Part shown: positions 54,694-64,000 of the stretch, in pieces
Position numbering within the stretch: position 1 is the first letter of the stretch
Layout of the letters: every line of letters starts with the position of its first letter
Assembly: GCF_000330885.1 (NCBI RefSeq)
Contig: NC_020059.1
Span: 3,691,501-3,755,500 of the forward strand
Reading direction: 5' to 3'
Length of the DNA stretch: 64,000 bases
Source of the DNA: Rhizobium tropici CIAT 899
GTDB taxonomy: Bacteria; Pseudomonadota; Alphaproteobacteria; Rhizobiales; Rhizobiaceae
Position numbers and translations under genes: made by a program
The notes under the pieces: model-generated
The model's input: only the letters and a program-made list of their open reading frames with translations
Database searches by the model: none
What the model was told of the DNA's origin: nothing

Positions 54694-55082
54694 TCAGTGC
54701 GGCTCTCCTTGGTGATGCCCCGCTCCTTTCCTCGGTCGATCTGCCTGAGCCCCGTTTGTGAACAGAACCGGCATACAGAGAAGATAGAGCGAAGCACCGA
54801 GAACCCAGACCAGCCGGGAAAGATATGCCTTGAGGCAAAATAGGTCTCGCTGATCACCCAGGGCGCGATCATGGAGGCAAGGCTCATCAGGCAGGTCAGC
54901 ATTCCTTGCAGGCGCCCCTGCGCATCCGCACGCACCCGTTTCGTCATCAACGGCAGCAGCGCGGGCCGCGCCAATGCCGCCGAGGCAAAAGAGCGGGAAA
55001 AGCAGGAAGGCGATGAAACCGCGCGTGGCAAAGACGATTGTAACGATAGGCGCAAACCGCTCACCCAGCGCTCGGCATCTGA
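54694..55082 (-). pseudogene. MFS transporter (TetA-like) C-terminal remnant
   Basis: Last part of a major-facilitator drug transporter in three frames: GFIAFLLFPLFCLGGIG, then a shift to PALLPLMTKRVRADAQGRLQ and GMLTCLMSLASMIAPW (the conserved TetA/ADAQGRLQG segment), then another shift to VLGASLYLLCMPVLFTNG and a stop at 54694. No N-terminal half and at least two frameshifts, so it is dead. Confidence 0.75.
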
Positions 55083-55116
55083 ACCTGAAGGGTAACTAGA
55101 CGCTTATTCTCCAGCT

Positions 55117-55266
55117 TCACGCCCGCTCAGCTGCGATATTGACTGCCCGATCGATCATCTCACGCGTAATCATCGGCACAAAGTTCATCCGCTTCCCTTT
55201 GCGGAATATTTCTTGGTAATCGACTAAAGTAGTGAAATCTGCAAGATACGCTAGCGCAGTCAAATG
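55117..55266 (-). pseudogene. Duplicated C-terminal fragment of the CDI immunity gene
   Basis: 49 codons plus stop that match the last 49 residues of the intact immunity protein (55959-56510): 41 of 49 identical by my count (for example FRKGKRMNFVPMITREMIDR against FRKGKRLNFVPMITPEMIDR). DNA similarity runs a few bases past the stop. The upstream part is missing; the piece abuts and overlaps the end of the 55260-55806 gene by seven bases. Confidence 0.9.
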
Positions 55267-55806
55267 TCGTAATTGACCTCCGCCAACATCTGGACGCCTT
55301 TGATCGCGAGTTCATGTATGCAGTTTTGAAGATTCAAATTTTGGCCCCAAATCTCGATCTCTCGAAGAATACTTTTGAACAGTTCTGAATATTCTTCGTC
55401 GTGTTCTGGAATTGCCTTTGCAACCTCCGTATAAGCAACCGCCTGAAATTTAGCTTTATTTTGGAATATTTCTTTCTCAATTTTGCTGAACAGAGCATTT
55501 GTCAAAAACGGGCCAACGCGGACTTTTGGATTCAAAGTTGGGGCCAATACGCTTCTGTTATTGGTGACCAATCGGACACTCGACCCATCGAAATCACGCG
55601 AAACGGTCCAGAAGTTCTTGCGTTTACCATGCTGCGAGAACCAGCCCTGCTCTTCGAAATATTCGACAAACTGACTTATGAAGTTAGCAGTGTCCAATCG
55701 AAACCTCATGGGCTTTACCGTTATCGGTTTTTACTTCGCACCACTCCTTATCACGGAGGTACTGTATCAACGGTTGCAGCTTTTTGAGATCAAAGCGTCT
55801 GGTCAT
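55260..55806 (-). pseudogene. Orphan CDI immunity-like gene with a frameshift
   Basis: ATG 55806 opens a frame (MTRRFDLKKLQPLIQYLRDK) that stops at 55684, while the continuing sequence RFRLDTANFISQFVEYFEE lies in another frame from 55709 to 55260 (149 residues). Joined, they give about 181 residues, the size of the intact immunity protein, with no similarity to it. The ATG overlaps the stop of a toxin-tail relic by three bases, as expected for toxin-immunity order. If the frameshift is real the gene is dead; separate translation of the 149-residue part is possible. Confidence 0.7.
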
Positions 55807-55868
55807 TTTGTGGGCCCTGGAGTTGTAGTGTGATAGAAGGGCATTCCGTTAGGATAGGTCTTGTGCCT
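55803..55868 (-). pseudogene. CdiA C-terminal tail relic
   Basis: About 21 codons ending in TGA 55803, reading TYPNGMPFYHTTTPGPTK, aligned with the end of the intact CdiA (GYPNGIPIYQITAPGL). An in-frame stop lies immediately upstream, and no toxin body remains. It marks a lost second toxin module; 55869-55958 carries nothing recognisable. Confidence 0.75.
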
Positions 55869-55958
55869 TCAACAATCTACCAACAGCAAACCTCAGACTA
55901 AAAACTAGGCTTATTTAGATTTTCTGCACGTTTGCTACTCAAAGGCCATTTTCCAGTT

Positions 55959-56510
55959 TCACGCCCTCTCAGCTGCAATATCGACTGCGCGATCAATCAT
56001 CTCTGGCGTGATCATCGGCACAAAATTTAGCCGCTTCCCCTTGCGGAATATCTGCTGATAGTCAATCAAGGTATTGAAATCGCCCAGATAAGCGAGAGCA
56101 GCCAAATGCTTCAATTGAGGTTGACCAGTATCGGGTGGTGGCGCAGCGAGTGCCTTGATTGCTGAAAGATTGTCTTGTTCCACCCACCAAGCAAGGGCCT
56201 CATTGCTCGCTTCTTCAATATCCGTATCGCAAAACTCGGTCTTCCGCTTCAATATATTTCGTTGATAAAGCCACATATGTCTGGGCTCTCGACCGGCTAT
56301 TTTCTCAACTATCTCCGAATAGACGCTCAAACCAGAAGATATGATCAGTGTCATAATTTTTTCGTTGGGAAGTTGCCGAAGCTGAAGAATAGCCTGGAGC
56401 TCATTGTCGCCGCTTTTTCTGAAAACAACGGCGTCACCTGTCATCTCAGGAACAGTGGTCCAGCCCAATTGCTTCAAGACAGATACCGCTCTCAGTTCCA
56501 TATCATTCAT
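55959..56510 (-). CDS. cdiI: CDI immunity protein
   Basis: 183-residue cytoplasmic protein three bases behind the cdiA stop, the standard place for the immunity gene that neutralises the cognate toxin tip. No named family recognised: N-terminal VLKQLGWTTVPEMTGDAVVF, a central helical part, C-terminal KHLAALAYLGDFNTLIDYQ. It is AT-richer than neighbours, as usual for CDI modules. Its last 49 residues occur again as a fragment at 55117-55266. Confidence 0.8.
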   Translation of the reverse strand: MNDMELRAVSVLKQLGWTTVPEMTGDAVVFRKSGDNELQAILQLRQLPNEKIMTLIISSGLSVYSEIVEKIAGREPRHMWLYQRNILKRKTEFCDTDIEEASNEALAWWVEQDNLSAIKALAAPPPDTGQPQLKHLAALAYLGDFNTLIDYQQIFRKGKRLNFVPMITPEMIDRAVDIAAERA

Positions 56511-56513
56511 TGC

Positions 56514-59500
56514 TTACAACCCCGGCGCCGTAATTTGATATATAGGAATTCCGTTTGGATAACCTTGATCCCGCAAGGGTACGCCCGGCTCCAGTCCCAA
56601 TTTCTCTGCTATTGGACCTGAAGGCACGGCATCCCCGTTTGAAATCTGAGGGTAAATTGCGGCCTGGTTCGTGGTGTTTTGGGCATCTCCAGTCTTGATC
56701 TCGATAATACCGCCGACCTGAGTTTGGCCGGGCCGACGGTATACGATATCCGGCTTACAGGTGCTGGTCCCACAGGAACTTTGGAAAGTGACGTCATTCT
56801 GAACATCATACCCCTGTGTGCGGAGCTGATCCGTAACATCATCGACATACCCTTGGTGATACGCCCTCTGTTGAGTAATGGACACATCTGGACGACCCGC
56901 AGGATTGGAAGCATCCGTTTTAACACCGTCAAATGTATAATACCGCCCACCGCTATCCTTATAAACTATTTGACCGTCCAAGTCGGAGCCCGCAATTCGG
57001 TAAATTCCACCGCCAGGCCCGGTAATTGTACCATCGGTGTTGCGAGTGTAGTCGGCAGGAAGTGCCTTGCCTTCGGTGCTGCCGAGAACGTCATCCGCCA
57101 GAGCTCCACCTGGGGTTCGAGCCCCCACGGCCCCGATCTTGCCGTAGACCAGATCCTGGGCTGCTTGCTGAGCTAGTTTTAAACCAATTGCGATCGAGAC
57201 GCAGCTACCTCCGGGATTTGAGGCGCAATAGTTACCAATCACTTCCGCGTTTTGTAGCGTGTGCTCGGCGTCGTTCTGGCTATACAGCAAGATTCGGGCA
57301 GCATTCTCATCGATTCCAAGCAGGGTTGCATAGTCCTCTTGGAAGTACTGCTTGGAATCTATAATCTCCTTTTTGATTGCTTCCACGCAAGCCGGATCAC
57401 GGCAGGCCATGAGGCGATTGTTCTGGTCTGCATTAAGGCGTCCCAAATCAGCTGCGGCAGTTTCCTTGGCAGCAGTGCATGCCGCCGAGCCAGCCCCAGC
57501 CTGGGCGCAAACCGCCTCGATTTTCTTGCGGGCGTCCTCGACGTCCTTATGCGTCAGATAGTTGTAATTGATATTGTCGAGGGCAGCCGCGGCACCCGTG
57601 GCGCCGCCAACGGCAGCACCGACAGCGGCTGCCACCCACTGGGTAATGACGCTCTTCTGATTGTCGGAAAGGTTGGAATCGGCCTGTAGGACTTGCTGAA
57701 GCACACCGTTGGCGATTTCGCTCGCAGCGCCACCAAGAGCACCGGCGCCGATATTGGTGCCAGCCAATTTCGACACGATAGCGCCGACCGCTGCATGGAG
57801 GGCGACCTTTTCAGGAGACCCCTCGTCAAAGCCAAGCCGCTGCGAAAGTTCGCCGACTCCCGTATTCAGAAGGATCGACAGTGCCGCGGCGCTCTGCTGC
57901 TGCGCCTTGAGCTTGTCGATGTCGAAGGGTTCGACCTGGTTGTTGGCCTTCGAGGCATCGGTATTGAGGCTTGCGAGATCCTGGCTCTGGCCAGTGAGAT
58001 TCCATGTCCCAGGTGTAATCGTCGCCAGCGTTGCACCGTAATCGCCCTGCTTAGTAGGCTGGCCGACGACCGGGACCGGAATACCGCCTTGGAGGGCGAA
58101 GCCGTAGCTCGTCGAAGAGGCCGACATCGAGTTTCCGATGTCGGAATAGAGGATCTGGTTCGCATTCAGCATATTGTCGGCCGGTGCAGCGGTCGAGCCG
58201 ATGAAGCCGCCCTTCAGATCAATCGTACCATTGGTGCTGACGTGATAGCCGCCGGATCCGGCAAAAATGCCGCTCTGCTGGGTGACATTGGCATAATCGC
58301 CGGTCACCGTGCCCTGATTATAACCACCGGTCAGACCGCCACTGCCTGGGCCAATGCCGAGTGCGGCCCCTCGGGATTTTTCGTTGTAGGAGGCGGTATC
58401 CTGGCGGCTTTCGATGACAATACCGTTGGCTGCACTTACATCGACCGTATTGCCAGATAGCACGCCGCCCGCCACCTTGAGCGTGTCGCCGGCATTGACG
58501 GTTACGACATTTGTTCCCACAATGTTGGAGTTGACCTGCGTGACAGAAGTGCCGTTCGACTTGCCGCTGTTGAAACTCGCGCTGGCGGTCGGCCCTCCGC
58601 CGATGAGGTTGCCGCCGATATCGACGCCTGCGGCGACGCCGATACCGACACTTCCGGCCTTACTGCTGCTTTTGCTATCGGACGTTCCCTGTACGCTTTC
58701 GAGATCGACATTGCCGGCTGCCGAAATCAGCACATTGCCGTTTCTGGGGTCGTCAGAGGCAACTGGGGTACGACCGTCCTTGCCCAACCCCGCGCTGATC
58801 TGCACACCGCGGCCAATGACGTCACCAGATTCGGCAACGATGGAGACGGAACTCCCGCGGATGGACGGCGGAACGGGAATCGAAGTCGTCGATTGCGACG
58901 AACTCTCACTGAAGCTGTAGCCGGCCGTCAGCGAGATTCCTGCGACCGGGGGACGCAAACCGGTTTTCGGGTCGGGCGCAGCGGTCGCTGCGGGGTAGGT
59001 CTGCTGCAGCGCCTTATAGCCATTATATCCAGCAAGTACTGCGGGTGCGATGCCATAGGCGCTATTGTCGCTCGACAACAGGCTACCCGCTTGCGCCGCT
59101 TGTTGCCCGGCCGCAATCAGCGACGATTGGACGGTCAGGCTGATGCCGGCAAAGCTCTTTTTCTGCATCTCGGAGGCGTTGGTCACGTCGTTGCTCGAGA
59201 GCAGTTGGACATTATCGCCGGCGATCAGGCTGATCGGGCCGGCTGCCAGGATCTGACCGGACTGATCGTTGATATTACGGTTGGCGGCAATTGTGATGCT
59301 GGCATCGGACTCCAGCGTGGTGACCGCATTGATATTGGCGTCTTTCGAACGCTTCTCTTCCGAGGTGCCGACACCAATTCCGATCGACAAGCTTCCGCTG
59401 TTGGACGCGAAGTTGATTCCGAAGCCGGAGCGCTTGGTCTGGCTCGAAGACGACTGTTCTTCAGCGCCTGGTGCGATGTTCACATCGCGCGCTGACGAAA

Positions 59501-62500
59501 TCGCCGTGCCGGTGCCAGAATGCGACGATGATCCGAAGATGTTGACGTCGCCCTTGGTCGATGTAATCGACGTCGAGCCACCAGAGTTCAGTGTCGAGCC
59601 GATATTGTCGGTCGAACTTTGGCTGCTCTTCTGATCCTTCGATCCGTAAATGGAGATGAAACCGCCACCAGAGCCGACGCCAATACCGGATTTCTTGACT
59701 TGGCTGTCGCTCTCGTGGCTCTCCTCGGCACCCATGACGGTGACCGTCGAACCCGAAAGAGCAAGGTTCCCACCTGCTGCCATGTTTGACCCGGAAACGA
59801 CCGCCTCGCCGCCAGCGCTGACGTTGATATCGCCGGAGGCCGAAATAGACGAGCCGACATTGTTTTCGTCGTAGCTATGGGTGTGCGTCTTTTTGGAGGA
59901 CAAGAAGCCGCTCGACTTGCTGTCGGAGGTGGTCTCCTTCGTATCCTTTCCGGAGGCGATAATAATGTTTCCATCCGCCTGAACATTGGCGTTGGCCTTA
60001 TGCGTCTCATCGCCAGCGGTGACGTTGGAGGCAGAGATCGTGACATTGCCGCCGCTGGAAATAACATTGACCCCGGTCAGCCCGGCAATGGAAGAACCCT
60101 GTACGGTGATGGTGGTCTCGCTGCTCTTTTGCTTGCCACTGCTGCTGGAGGACGAAGCCGTATCCGTCGCTTCACCAATCGTGACGTCACCCTTGGCGAT
60201 GAGGTTGGTGCTGCTGCCCGCCGCGTCCACGCGCGAACCGATAACACTAATATTGCCTTGATCGGCTTCGACGGTGATGCCGCCGTTCTGCGATGTAATG
60301 GAGGAGGCGTTGCTGGTGACGGCGGTCGAAGATGACTGGCCGCCCTTGTAGCCATTGGCAGCACCGGCGATCGTCTTCGATTGGCTTGCGGTCTGGTCCT
60401 GCGAGGCCGTGATCGCGATATTGCCGTTCGTCGAAACGATGCCGAGATTGCCACCGGCGTCGAGCGACGAGCCGCCGATTAGCACGCCCTGACTGCCCGA
60501 CACCAGCATGGCGCCGCCGGCGATGAGCGATGAGCCCTGCTGGATCTGACTGGTTGTCGTCGTGATCGTGCCGCCCTGCGAAAGGTTCAGGCGGTCCTTG
60601 CCGAGAACGGTATTGTCGACTCCAGCCGAAATGATGCTGACAGAACCGTTCGATGAGGAGACGGAGAGATCGCCACCGACCTTGGCGGAACTGGCGATGA
60701 TGTTGACGCCATTGGTGCCAGCAATGCTCAGATTGCCGCCTGTCGTCACCGTGGTGCCGACCAGTGTCTGCACGCCGCCATTGTCCTGCTTGACGGCGCC
60801 AACCGTGACGGTCTGGCCGGAGAGCTGCGCGCTGCCGCCGGCGGCCACCTTCGTCCCGCTCAGCGTCAGGCTACCCGCCCCGGCATCCATCTTAAGGTTG
60901 CCGCCGGCCGTGACGCCGCCATTGGCGGCAACCATGGTCTGTCCGCCGATGTTCATGGTCTGGGCGGCGAGCGTGATGCCGTTTTCGGCATTGAGATTCA
61001 TATTACCGCCAGCGAGGAAAGCCCCGCCATTGGCCTTGATGCTGCCCGCGTTGATGGTCATGCCGTCTGCTGCGGCAATTGCGCCGGAATTGTCGACGCT
61101 TGCCGCATCGATGCTGACCGTGTTGCCGGCGATCATTGCCGCGGACGTGGTTTTGGCCCGGTCGGCGGCCGAAAGATAGACGACCGGCACCAGCACCGGC
61201 GCCCCATCGACGATCTCGGTCTGGTAAATGACCATGGACTGCGTCAGCGACGCCGCCTGCTGTGGCGTCAGCGCCTGCCCGAGGCCAAGTCCGTTCGCCT
61301 CGGCGTAGGCGACGCCGTTGTCGAGCAACGACTTCATTTGGTCGGTGGCGTTATCGCCGGGAACAAAGGAGCCCGCGCCGAGACCATTGCCGACCAGTTG
61401 CCGCATCTGCTCGTCGATAAGCTGATTGTCGAAATAGGCATCGCCCAGGAAGGGAACCTTCGTCTCGGGCGTGTAGCCAACCCGATCTATAAAATAGGCC
61501 GAACCGTAGAACTTGGAGACGTCAAGGAAGGCCGCCCGCGTCTCGAACAGGAAGACCTGGCCTGGAACCGTGCCGCCGACCCCGCCGGACTGAGGTTTGG
61601 CAAGCGAGGCGAGCTGGGTGCCGTTCGTCTGCAGGATCTGGGTGAGATTGCCGCTATTGCCGATCGCGGCGGTAAGCTTGCCCATCAGGCTGTTCGGACT
61701 GACCGAAGCGCCAGCAGCCGTCAGGGTGTTGCCGCTGATTGCGGGTCCTGCCGCTGCGGTCACGCCAGTATTGCCTATCGATGTACCAGCCGTCGTTGTC
61801 ACGGCAGTGCTGCTGACCGCAACACCGTTGGCCACGGCCATGTTGCCGCCGCCGACCAAAGGACCGTCGGTTGCGGTCACGCGCCGGTTGCTCACCGCGA
61901 CGTCGCTATTTGCCGTCAAAGTGCCGTTGTTGATCGAAGTGCCACCGCTGGCTCGCAGATTACTGTTGCCGACCGCCGGTCCCGAACCGATCGTCGGACC
62001 GCTCCCAGTAAGCGCCGGACCGCTGCCGGCGTTGGCGCCGCCATTGGCTGCGACGTTTGAAAGCGCCGCACTGACATTGAACAATGCCCCGCCGGCGGTC
62101 ATGCTGTTGAGGGCGCCGAGCGGATTGTTCGCAGTCGCCGGAGCGTCGATCGCAACCTGACCGGCGATCGAGCCGTTGGAGGCGACATTGTTGACAGCGC
62201 CGCCGCCGTTGATGGCAAGGGCGCCACGCGCCTGGATCACACCGGAAATAGCGCCGATCACTTGCACGTTGACCGTGGTACCGGGGTTCAGATCGCGCGA
62301 CGGATCGCGCCGCCCGTTCGGGTTCGGCGTATAGTCGAGTGTCGGGTCGTTGCCGCCGATGCAAGGACGATTGGGGCCGCTGCAATCCTGCCCGCCTTGC
62401 GTCGGGTCGGAGGAGACGACGTCTGGGTAATATTGGCATGGAGTGCTGCTGTCGCAGATCGTCTGGGTGACACGGTTCAGCGTCGCGCCGTCGTTGGTGA

Positions 62501-64000
62501 GTGTGCCCGCCACGGTAAGGAGCATGTTGCCGTCGGACTTGATCGAGCTGTAGCCATTCCAGAGATTGATCGCATTGACGGTCAGATCTCCACCAGCGCG
62601 GATCTGTGCGGAGGCGCCGGCGCCGCTGATCAACTGATCCTGCGAAACGATCTGGCTGACCAGATGATCGACTGCTTGTACCCAAGTATATGTCGGAGGG
62701 TCATGATCGCCCGAGCCGTTGCAACGGGTCGCGCAGCGGTAAGTCCTGGTGATTACGTCATAGGCGCTGAGGATAGCATTGGAAATCTGCACATTGCGCT
62801 GGATCGCCGGTGCCGAGGTCGTGACGTTGCTCAGGCCGTTGGTCAGGATCGACATGGAGCCGCCGGACTGAATGAGACCGGCAGAGTTGACGACGGCGCC
62901 GTTGCGCTGACCGCCGCCTGGCCCTGCTATGGCAAGGCCGTTACCGGACAGGATAGCGCCCTGGTCGTTGGTGAGCGTGCCGCCGACGAAGAGGTTGGCG
63001 TTGTTGCCGGCAAAGACGAGACCGGATGGGCTGTTGTAGAAATCGCCAGCAACGTTGAAGGCCAGATTGTTGCCGGCCGCCAATTGGCCGGTGTTGCCGA
63101 GCGATGGCAGGTTGAGCGTGAGGTCATGTGCGGCGAGCAGCGAAGTGCCGGCGGTGGTGGCAAGGCCTGCGGCGGAAATGGTGATATCACCGGAACCGCC
63201 GGCATTGGCGACTGTGCTGACCTGTGCATTGGAGAGATCGGCGCCGCCGGAAAGATTGAGGCTGAGGCCGCCAAAGACGAGATTGCTTCCCGAGAGATTG
63301 GCGGATGAAGCGTTGACGATCAGCGTGCCGCCCGCGGCAATCCGGCTGCCCCTGCTGCCCGAAAGATCCAGCGCCCCGGTATTAAGGGTCAGGCTGCCTC
63401 CAACGCGGGTGGTGTTGGTATAGGCAATGGCGCCAGGACTTGCGAGCGCAGCATTACCCAGGCTCTGCAGGCTATTGTAGCTGATATTTTGCGTCGCGGT
63501 GGCTGAAAGATTACCGCCCGAGAGCAGAGAATTGGCGCTAATGCTACCGCTCGAGGCGGCAAGCGTCATGGTGCCAGCGCGACGCAGCATCAGGCTGCGG
63601 TTGCTCGATGCATTGGTGGCGGCAAAGTCGACGCCCGAGACCAGCGTATCGATCGAGATCGACCGGGCGTTGAGATTGATATTGCCGGTCCCCAGCGATT
63701 GGCCGTTGAGCGTGATGGCGTTGCCCGCTGTGAGCGACAGATCGCCATGGGCGACGGCGTTGGCGCCGATATTGTTTGCAGCGTTGGCCGCAATCGTCCC
63801 GGCAGCAAGCAGGCTGTTGAAAGAGATGTCGCCAGCTGTGCTCGCGAGCGTGAGATTGCCGCCCTGGCCTAGAATGACGTTGCCGGCACCCGATTGGTCC
63901 ATCGCCGCAAAATCGACCCCGGCCGCGATGACGTTGCCGCTGACGCCAGATCCGGTCACCGAGACGTTGCTGGCGCCCAGGAGCTGGCCGCTGATCCTGA
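56514..64000 (-). CDS. cdiA: CdiA / filamentous haemagglutinin-type toxin, N-terminus beyond window
   Basis: Giant two-partner-secreted exoprotein; about 2495 residues are visible and the frame is open at the right edge, so the signal peptide, TPS domain and cdiB partner are outside. Most of it is beta-helical filamentous-haemagglutinin repeat (AGGNLxLxAxxG-type units; a Ser/Gly/Lys-rich Fil_haemagg_2-like part at about 60.4-58.9 kb). Then a DUF637-like pretoxin region with NYNYLTHKD (about 57.55 kb, a VENNYL-like motif) and the toxin tip of about 150 residues: PDIVYRRPG and GGIIEIKTGD, a PD-(D/E)XK nuclease signature. Predicted to kill neighbours by DNA or RNA cleavage. Confidence 0.9.
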   Translation of the reverse strand, partial: RISGQLLGASNVSVTGSGVSGNVIAAGVDFAAMDQSGAGNVILGQGGNLTLASTAGDISFNSLLAAGTIAANAANNIGANAVAHGDLSLTAGNAITLNGQSLGTGNINLNARSISIDTLVSGVDFAATNASSNRSLMLRRAGTMTLAASSGSISANSLLSGGNLSATATQNISYNSLQSLGNAALASPGAIAYTNTTRVGGSLTLNTGALDLSGSRGSRIAAGGTLIVNASSANLSGSNLVFGGLSLNLSGGADLSNAQVSTVANAGGSGDITISAAGLATTAGTSLLAAHDLTLNLPSLGNTGQLAAGNNLAFNVAGDFYNSPSGLVFAGNNANLFVGGTLTNDQGAILSGNGLAIAGPGGGQRNGAVVNSAGLIQSGGSMSILTNGLSNVTTSAPAIQRNVQISNAILSAYDVITRTYRCATRCNGSGDHDPPTYTWVQAVDHLVSQIVSQDQLISGAGASAQIRAGGDLTVNAINLWNGYSSIKSDGNMLLTVAGTLTNDGATLNRVTQTICDSSTPCQYYPDVVSSDPTQGGQDCSGPNRPCIGGNDPTLDYTPNPNGRRDPSRDLNPGTTVNVQVIGAISGVIQARGALAINGGGAVNNVASNGSIAGQVAIDAPATANNPLGALNSMTAGGALFNVSAALSNVAANGGANAGSGPALTGSGPTIGSGPAVGNSNLRASGGTSINNGTLTANSDVAVSNRRVTATDGPLVGGGNMAVANGVAVSSTAVTTTAGTSIGNTGVTAAAGPAISGNTLTAAGASVSPNSLMGKLTAAIGNSGNLTQILQTNGTQLASLAKPQSGGVGGTVPGQVFLFETRAAFLDVSKFYGSAYFIDRVGYTPETKVPFLGDAYFDNQLIDEQMRQLVGNGLGAGSFVPGDNATDQMKSLLDNGVAYAEANGLGLGQALTPQQAASLTQSMVIYQTEIVDGAPVLVPVVYLSAADRAKTTSAAMIAGNTVSIDAASVDNSGAIAAADGMTINAGSIKANGGAFLAGGNMNLNAENGITLAAQTMNIGGQTMVAANGGVTAGGNLKMDAGAGSLTLSGTKVAAGGSAQLSGQTVTVGAVKQDNGGVQTLVGTTVTTGGNLSIAGTNGVNIIASSAKVGGDLSVSSSNGSVSIISAGVDNTVLGKDRLNLSQGGTITTTTSQIQQGSSLIAGGAMLVSGSQGVLIGGSSLDAGGNLGIVSTNGNIAITASQDQTASQSKTIAGAANGYKGGQSSSTAVTSNASSITSQNGGITVEADQGNISVIGSRVDAAGSSTNLIAKGDVTIGEATDTASSSSSSGKQKSSETTITVQGSSIAGLTGVNVISSGGNVTISASNVTAGDETHKANANVQADGNIIIASGKDTKETTSDSKSSGFLSSKKTHTHSYDENNVGSSISASGDINVSAGGEAVVSGSNMAAGGNLALSGSTVTVMGAEESHESDSQVKKSGIGVGSGGGFISIYGSKDQKSSQSSTDNIGSTLNSGGSTSITSTKGDVNIFGSSSHSGTGTAISSARDVNIAPGAEEQSSSSQTKRSGFGINFASNSGSLSIGIGVGTSEEKRSKDANINAVTTLESDASITIAANRNINDQSGQILAAGPISLIAGDNVQLLSSNDVTNASEMQKKSFAGISLTVQSSLIAAGQQAAQAGSLLSSDNSAYGIAPAVLAGYNGYKALQQTYPAATAAPDPKTGLRPPVAGISLTAGYSFSESSSQSTTSIPVPPSIRGSSVSIVAESGDVIGRGVQISAGLGKDGRTPVASDDPRNGNVLISAAGNVDLESVQGTSDSKSSSKAGSVGIGVAAGVDIGGNLIGGGPTASASFNSGKSNGTSVTQVNSNIVGTNVVTVNAGDTLKVAGGVLSGNTVDVSAANGIVIESRQDTASYNEKSRGAALGIGPGSGGLTGGYNQGTVTGDYANVTQQSGIFAGSGGYHVSTNGTIDLKGGFIGSTAAPADNMLNANQILYSDIGNSMSASSTSYGFALQGGIPVPVVGQPTKQGDYGATLATITPGTWNLTGQSQDLASLNTDASKANNQVEPFDIDKLKAQQQSAAALSILLNTGVGELSQRLGFDEGSPEKVALHAAVGAIVSKLAGTNIGAGALGGAASEIANGVLQQVLQADSNLSDNQKSVITQWVAAAVGAAVGGATGAAAALDNINYNYLTHKDVEDARKKIEAVCAQAGAGSAACTAAKETAAADLGRLNADQNNRLMACRDPACVEAIKKEIIDSKQYFQEDYATLLGIDENAARILLYSQNDAEHTLQNAEVIGNYCASNPGGSCVSIAIGLKLAQQAAQDLVYGKIGAVGARTPGGALADDVLGSTEGKALPADYTRNTDGTITGPGGGIYRIAGSDLDGQIVYKDSGGRYYTFDGVKTDASNPAGRPDVSITQQRAYHQGYVDDVTDQLRTQGYDVQNDVTFQSSCGTSTCKPDIVYRRPGQTQVGGIIEIKTGDAQNTTNQAAIYPQISNGDAVPSGPIAEKLGLEPGVPLRDQGYPNGIPIYQITAPGL

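Noticed and set aside
57261-63423. Several plus-strand frames of 100-350 codons opposite cdiA
   Set aside because: All antisense to the repetitive haemagglutinin frame; their Gly/Ala/Val-rich translations reflect the repeat, not real proteins.
56514-64000. Repeats in the haemagglutinin region as a CRISPR-like array
   Set aside because: The repetition is at protein level inside one open frame, degenerate in DNA, without constant repeat and spacer lengths. No CRISPR array was seen in the window.

Overview
The window is chromosomal DNA of an alphaproteobacterium of the Rhizobiaceae, most likely Rhizobium sensu lato. The cyclic beta-1,2-glucan synthase NdvB, an ABC-exported O-antigen cluster with QuiNAc-type initiation genes, an inositol-type ABC transporter preceded by GGAA-N6-TTCC operators, and dense high-GC coding all point there. 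All function calls come from reading the sequence and from family knowledge; no database search was run.

Layout. 1-6733: ndvB on the minus strand, its 3' end cut by the window edge. 6734-8301: sparse DNA with two or three small genes. 8302-14637: a minus-strand dipeptide/oligopeptide ABC importer (two ATPases, two permeases, binding protein) headed by an M19 dipeptidase gene. 14828-18427: a sugar/polyol ABC importer (permease, ATPase, binding protein), probably for myo-inositol. 18798-24108: DUF1993 protein, sulfatase/phosphonate monoester hydrolase family enzyme, galE/exoB, DUF1275 membrane protein, a ClpP-like periplasmic protein and a small coiled-coil protein.

24357-47423: a large O-antigen/LPS locus. 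It holds a UDP-HexNAc dehydrogenase, a WreQ-like reductase/epimerase, a WreU-like phosphoglycosyl transferase, a Wzy/WaaL-type membrane protein, several GT2 and GT4 glycosyltransferases, the Wzm/Wzt exporter with a C-terminal glycan-binding domain on Wzt, an 810-residue three-domain enzyme (GT2, left-handed beta-helix acyltransferase, methyltransferase), gmd/fcl for GDP-L-fucose, a stand-alone mannose-6-phosphate isomerase type cupin, and rmlCADB for dTDP-L-rhamnose. The centre (about 29.8-43.3 kb) is visibly more AT-rich than its flanks. It is bordered by a broken traG fragment and an IS630-family transposase remnant. The locus ends next to tRNA-Gln(CTG), whose 3' end faces it.

47833-52145: a complete bufferin-type RiPP locus. 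An ECF sigma factor and its NrsF-like membrane anti-sigma factor are divergent from two tandem DUF2282 precursors, a DUF692 (MNIO) enzyme, a DUF2063 partner and a DoxX membrane protein. Both divergent units carry the same promoter, GTAAC(A/G)-N16-CGTAGA, which implies autoregulation and a one-sigma regulon. This family is linked to copper handling.

52263-54608: PhyH-like oxygenase and DUF1003 membrane protein. 54694-64000: an MFS pseudogene and then a contact-dependent inhibition (CDI) locus read leftward. It consists of a very large CdiA/filamentous haemagglutinin (N-terminus beyond the right edge) with a PD-(D/E)XK-like toxin tip, its adjacent immunity gene, and behind it a decayed second module: a toxin-tail relic, a frameshifted immunity gene, and a duplicated C-terminal piece of the first immunity gene.
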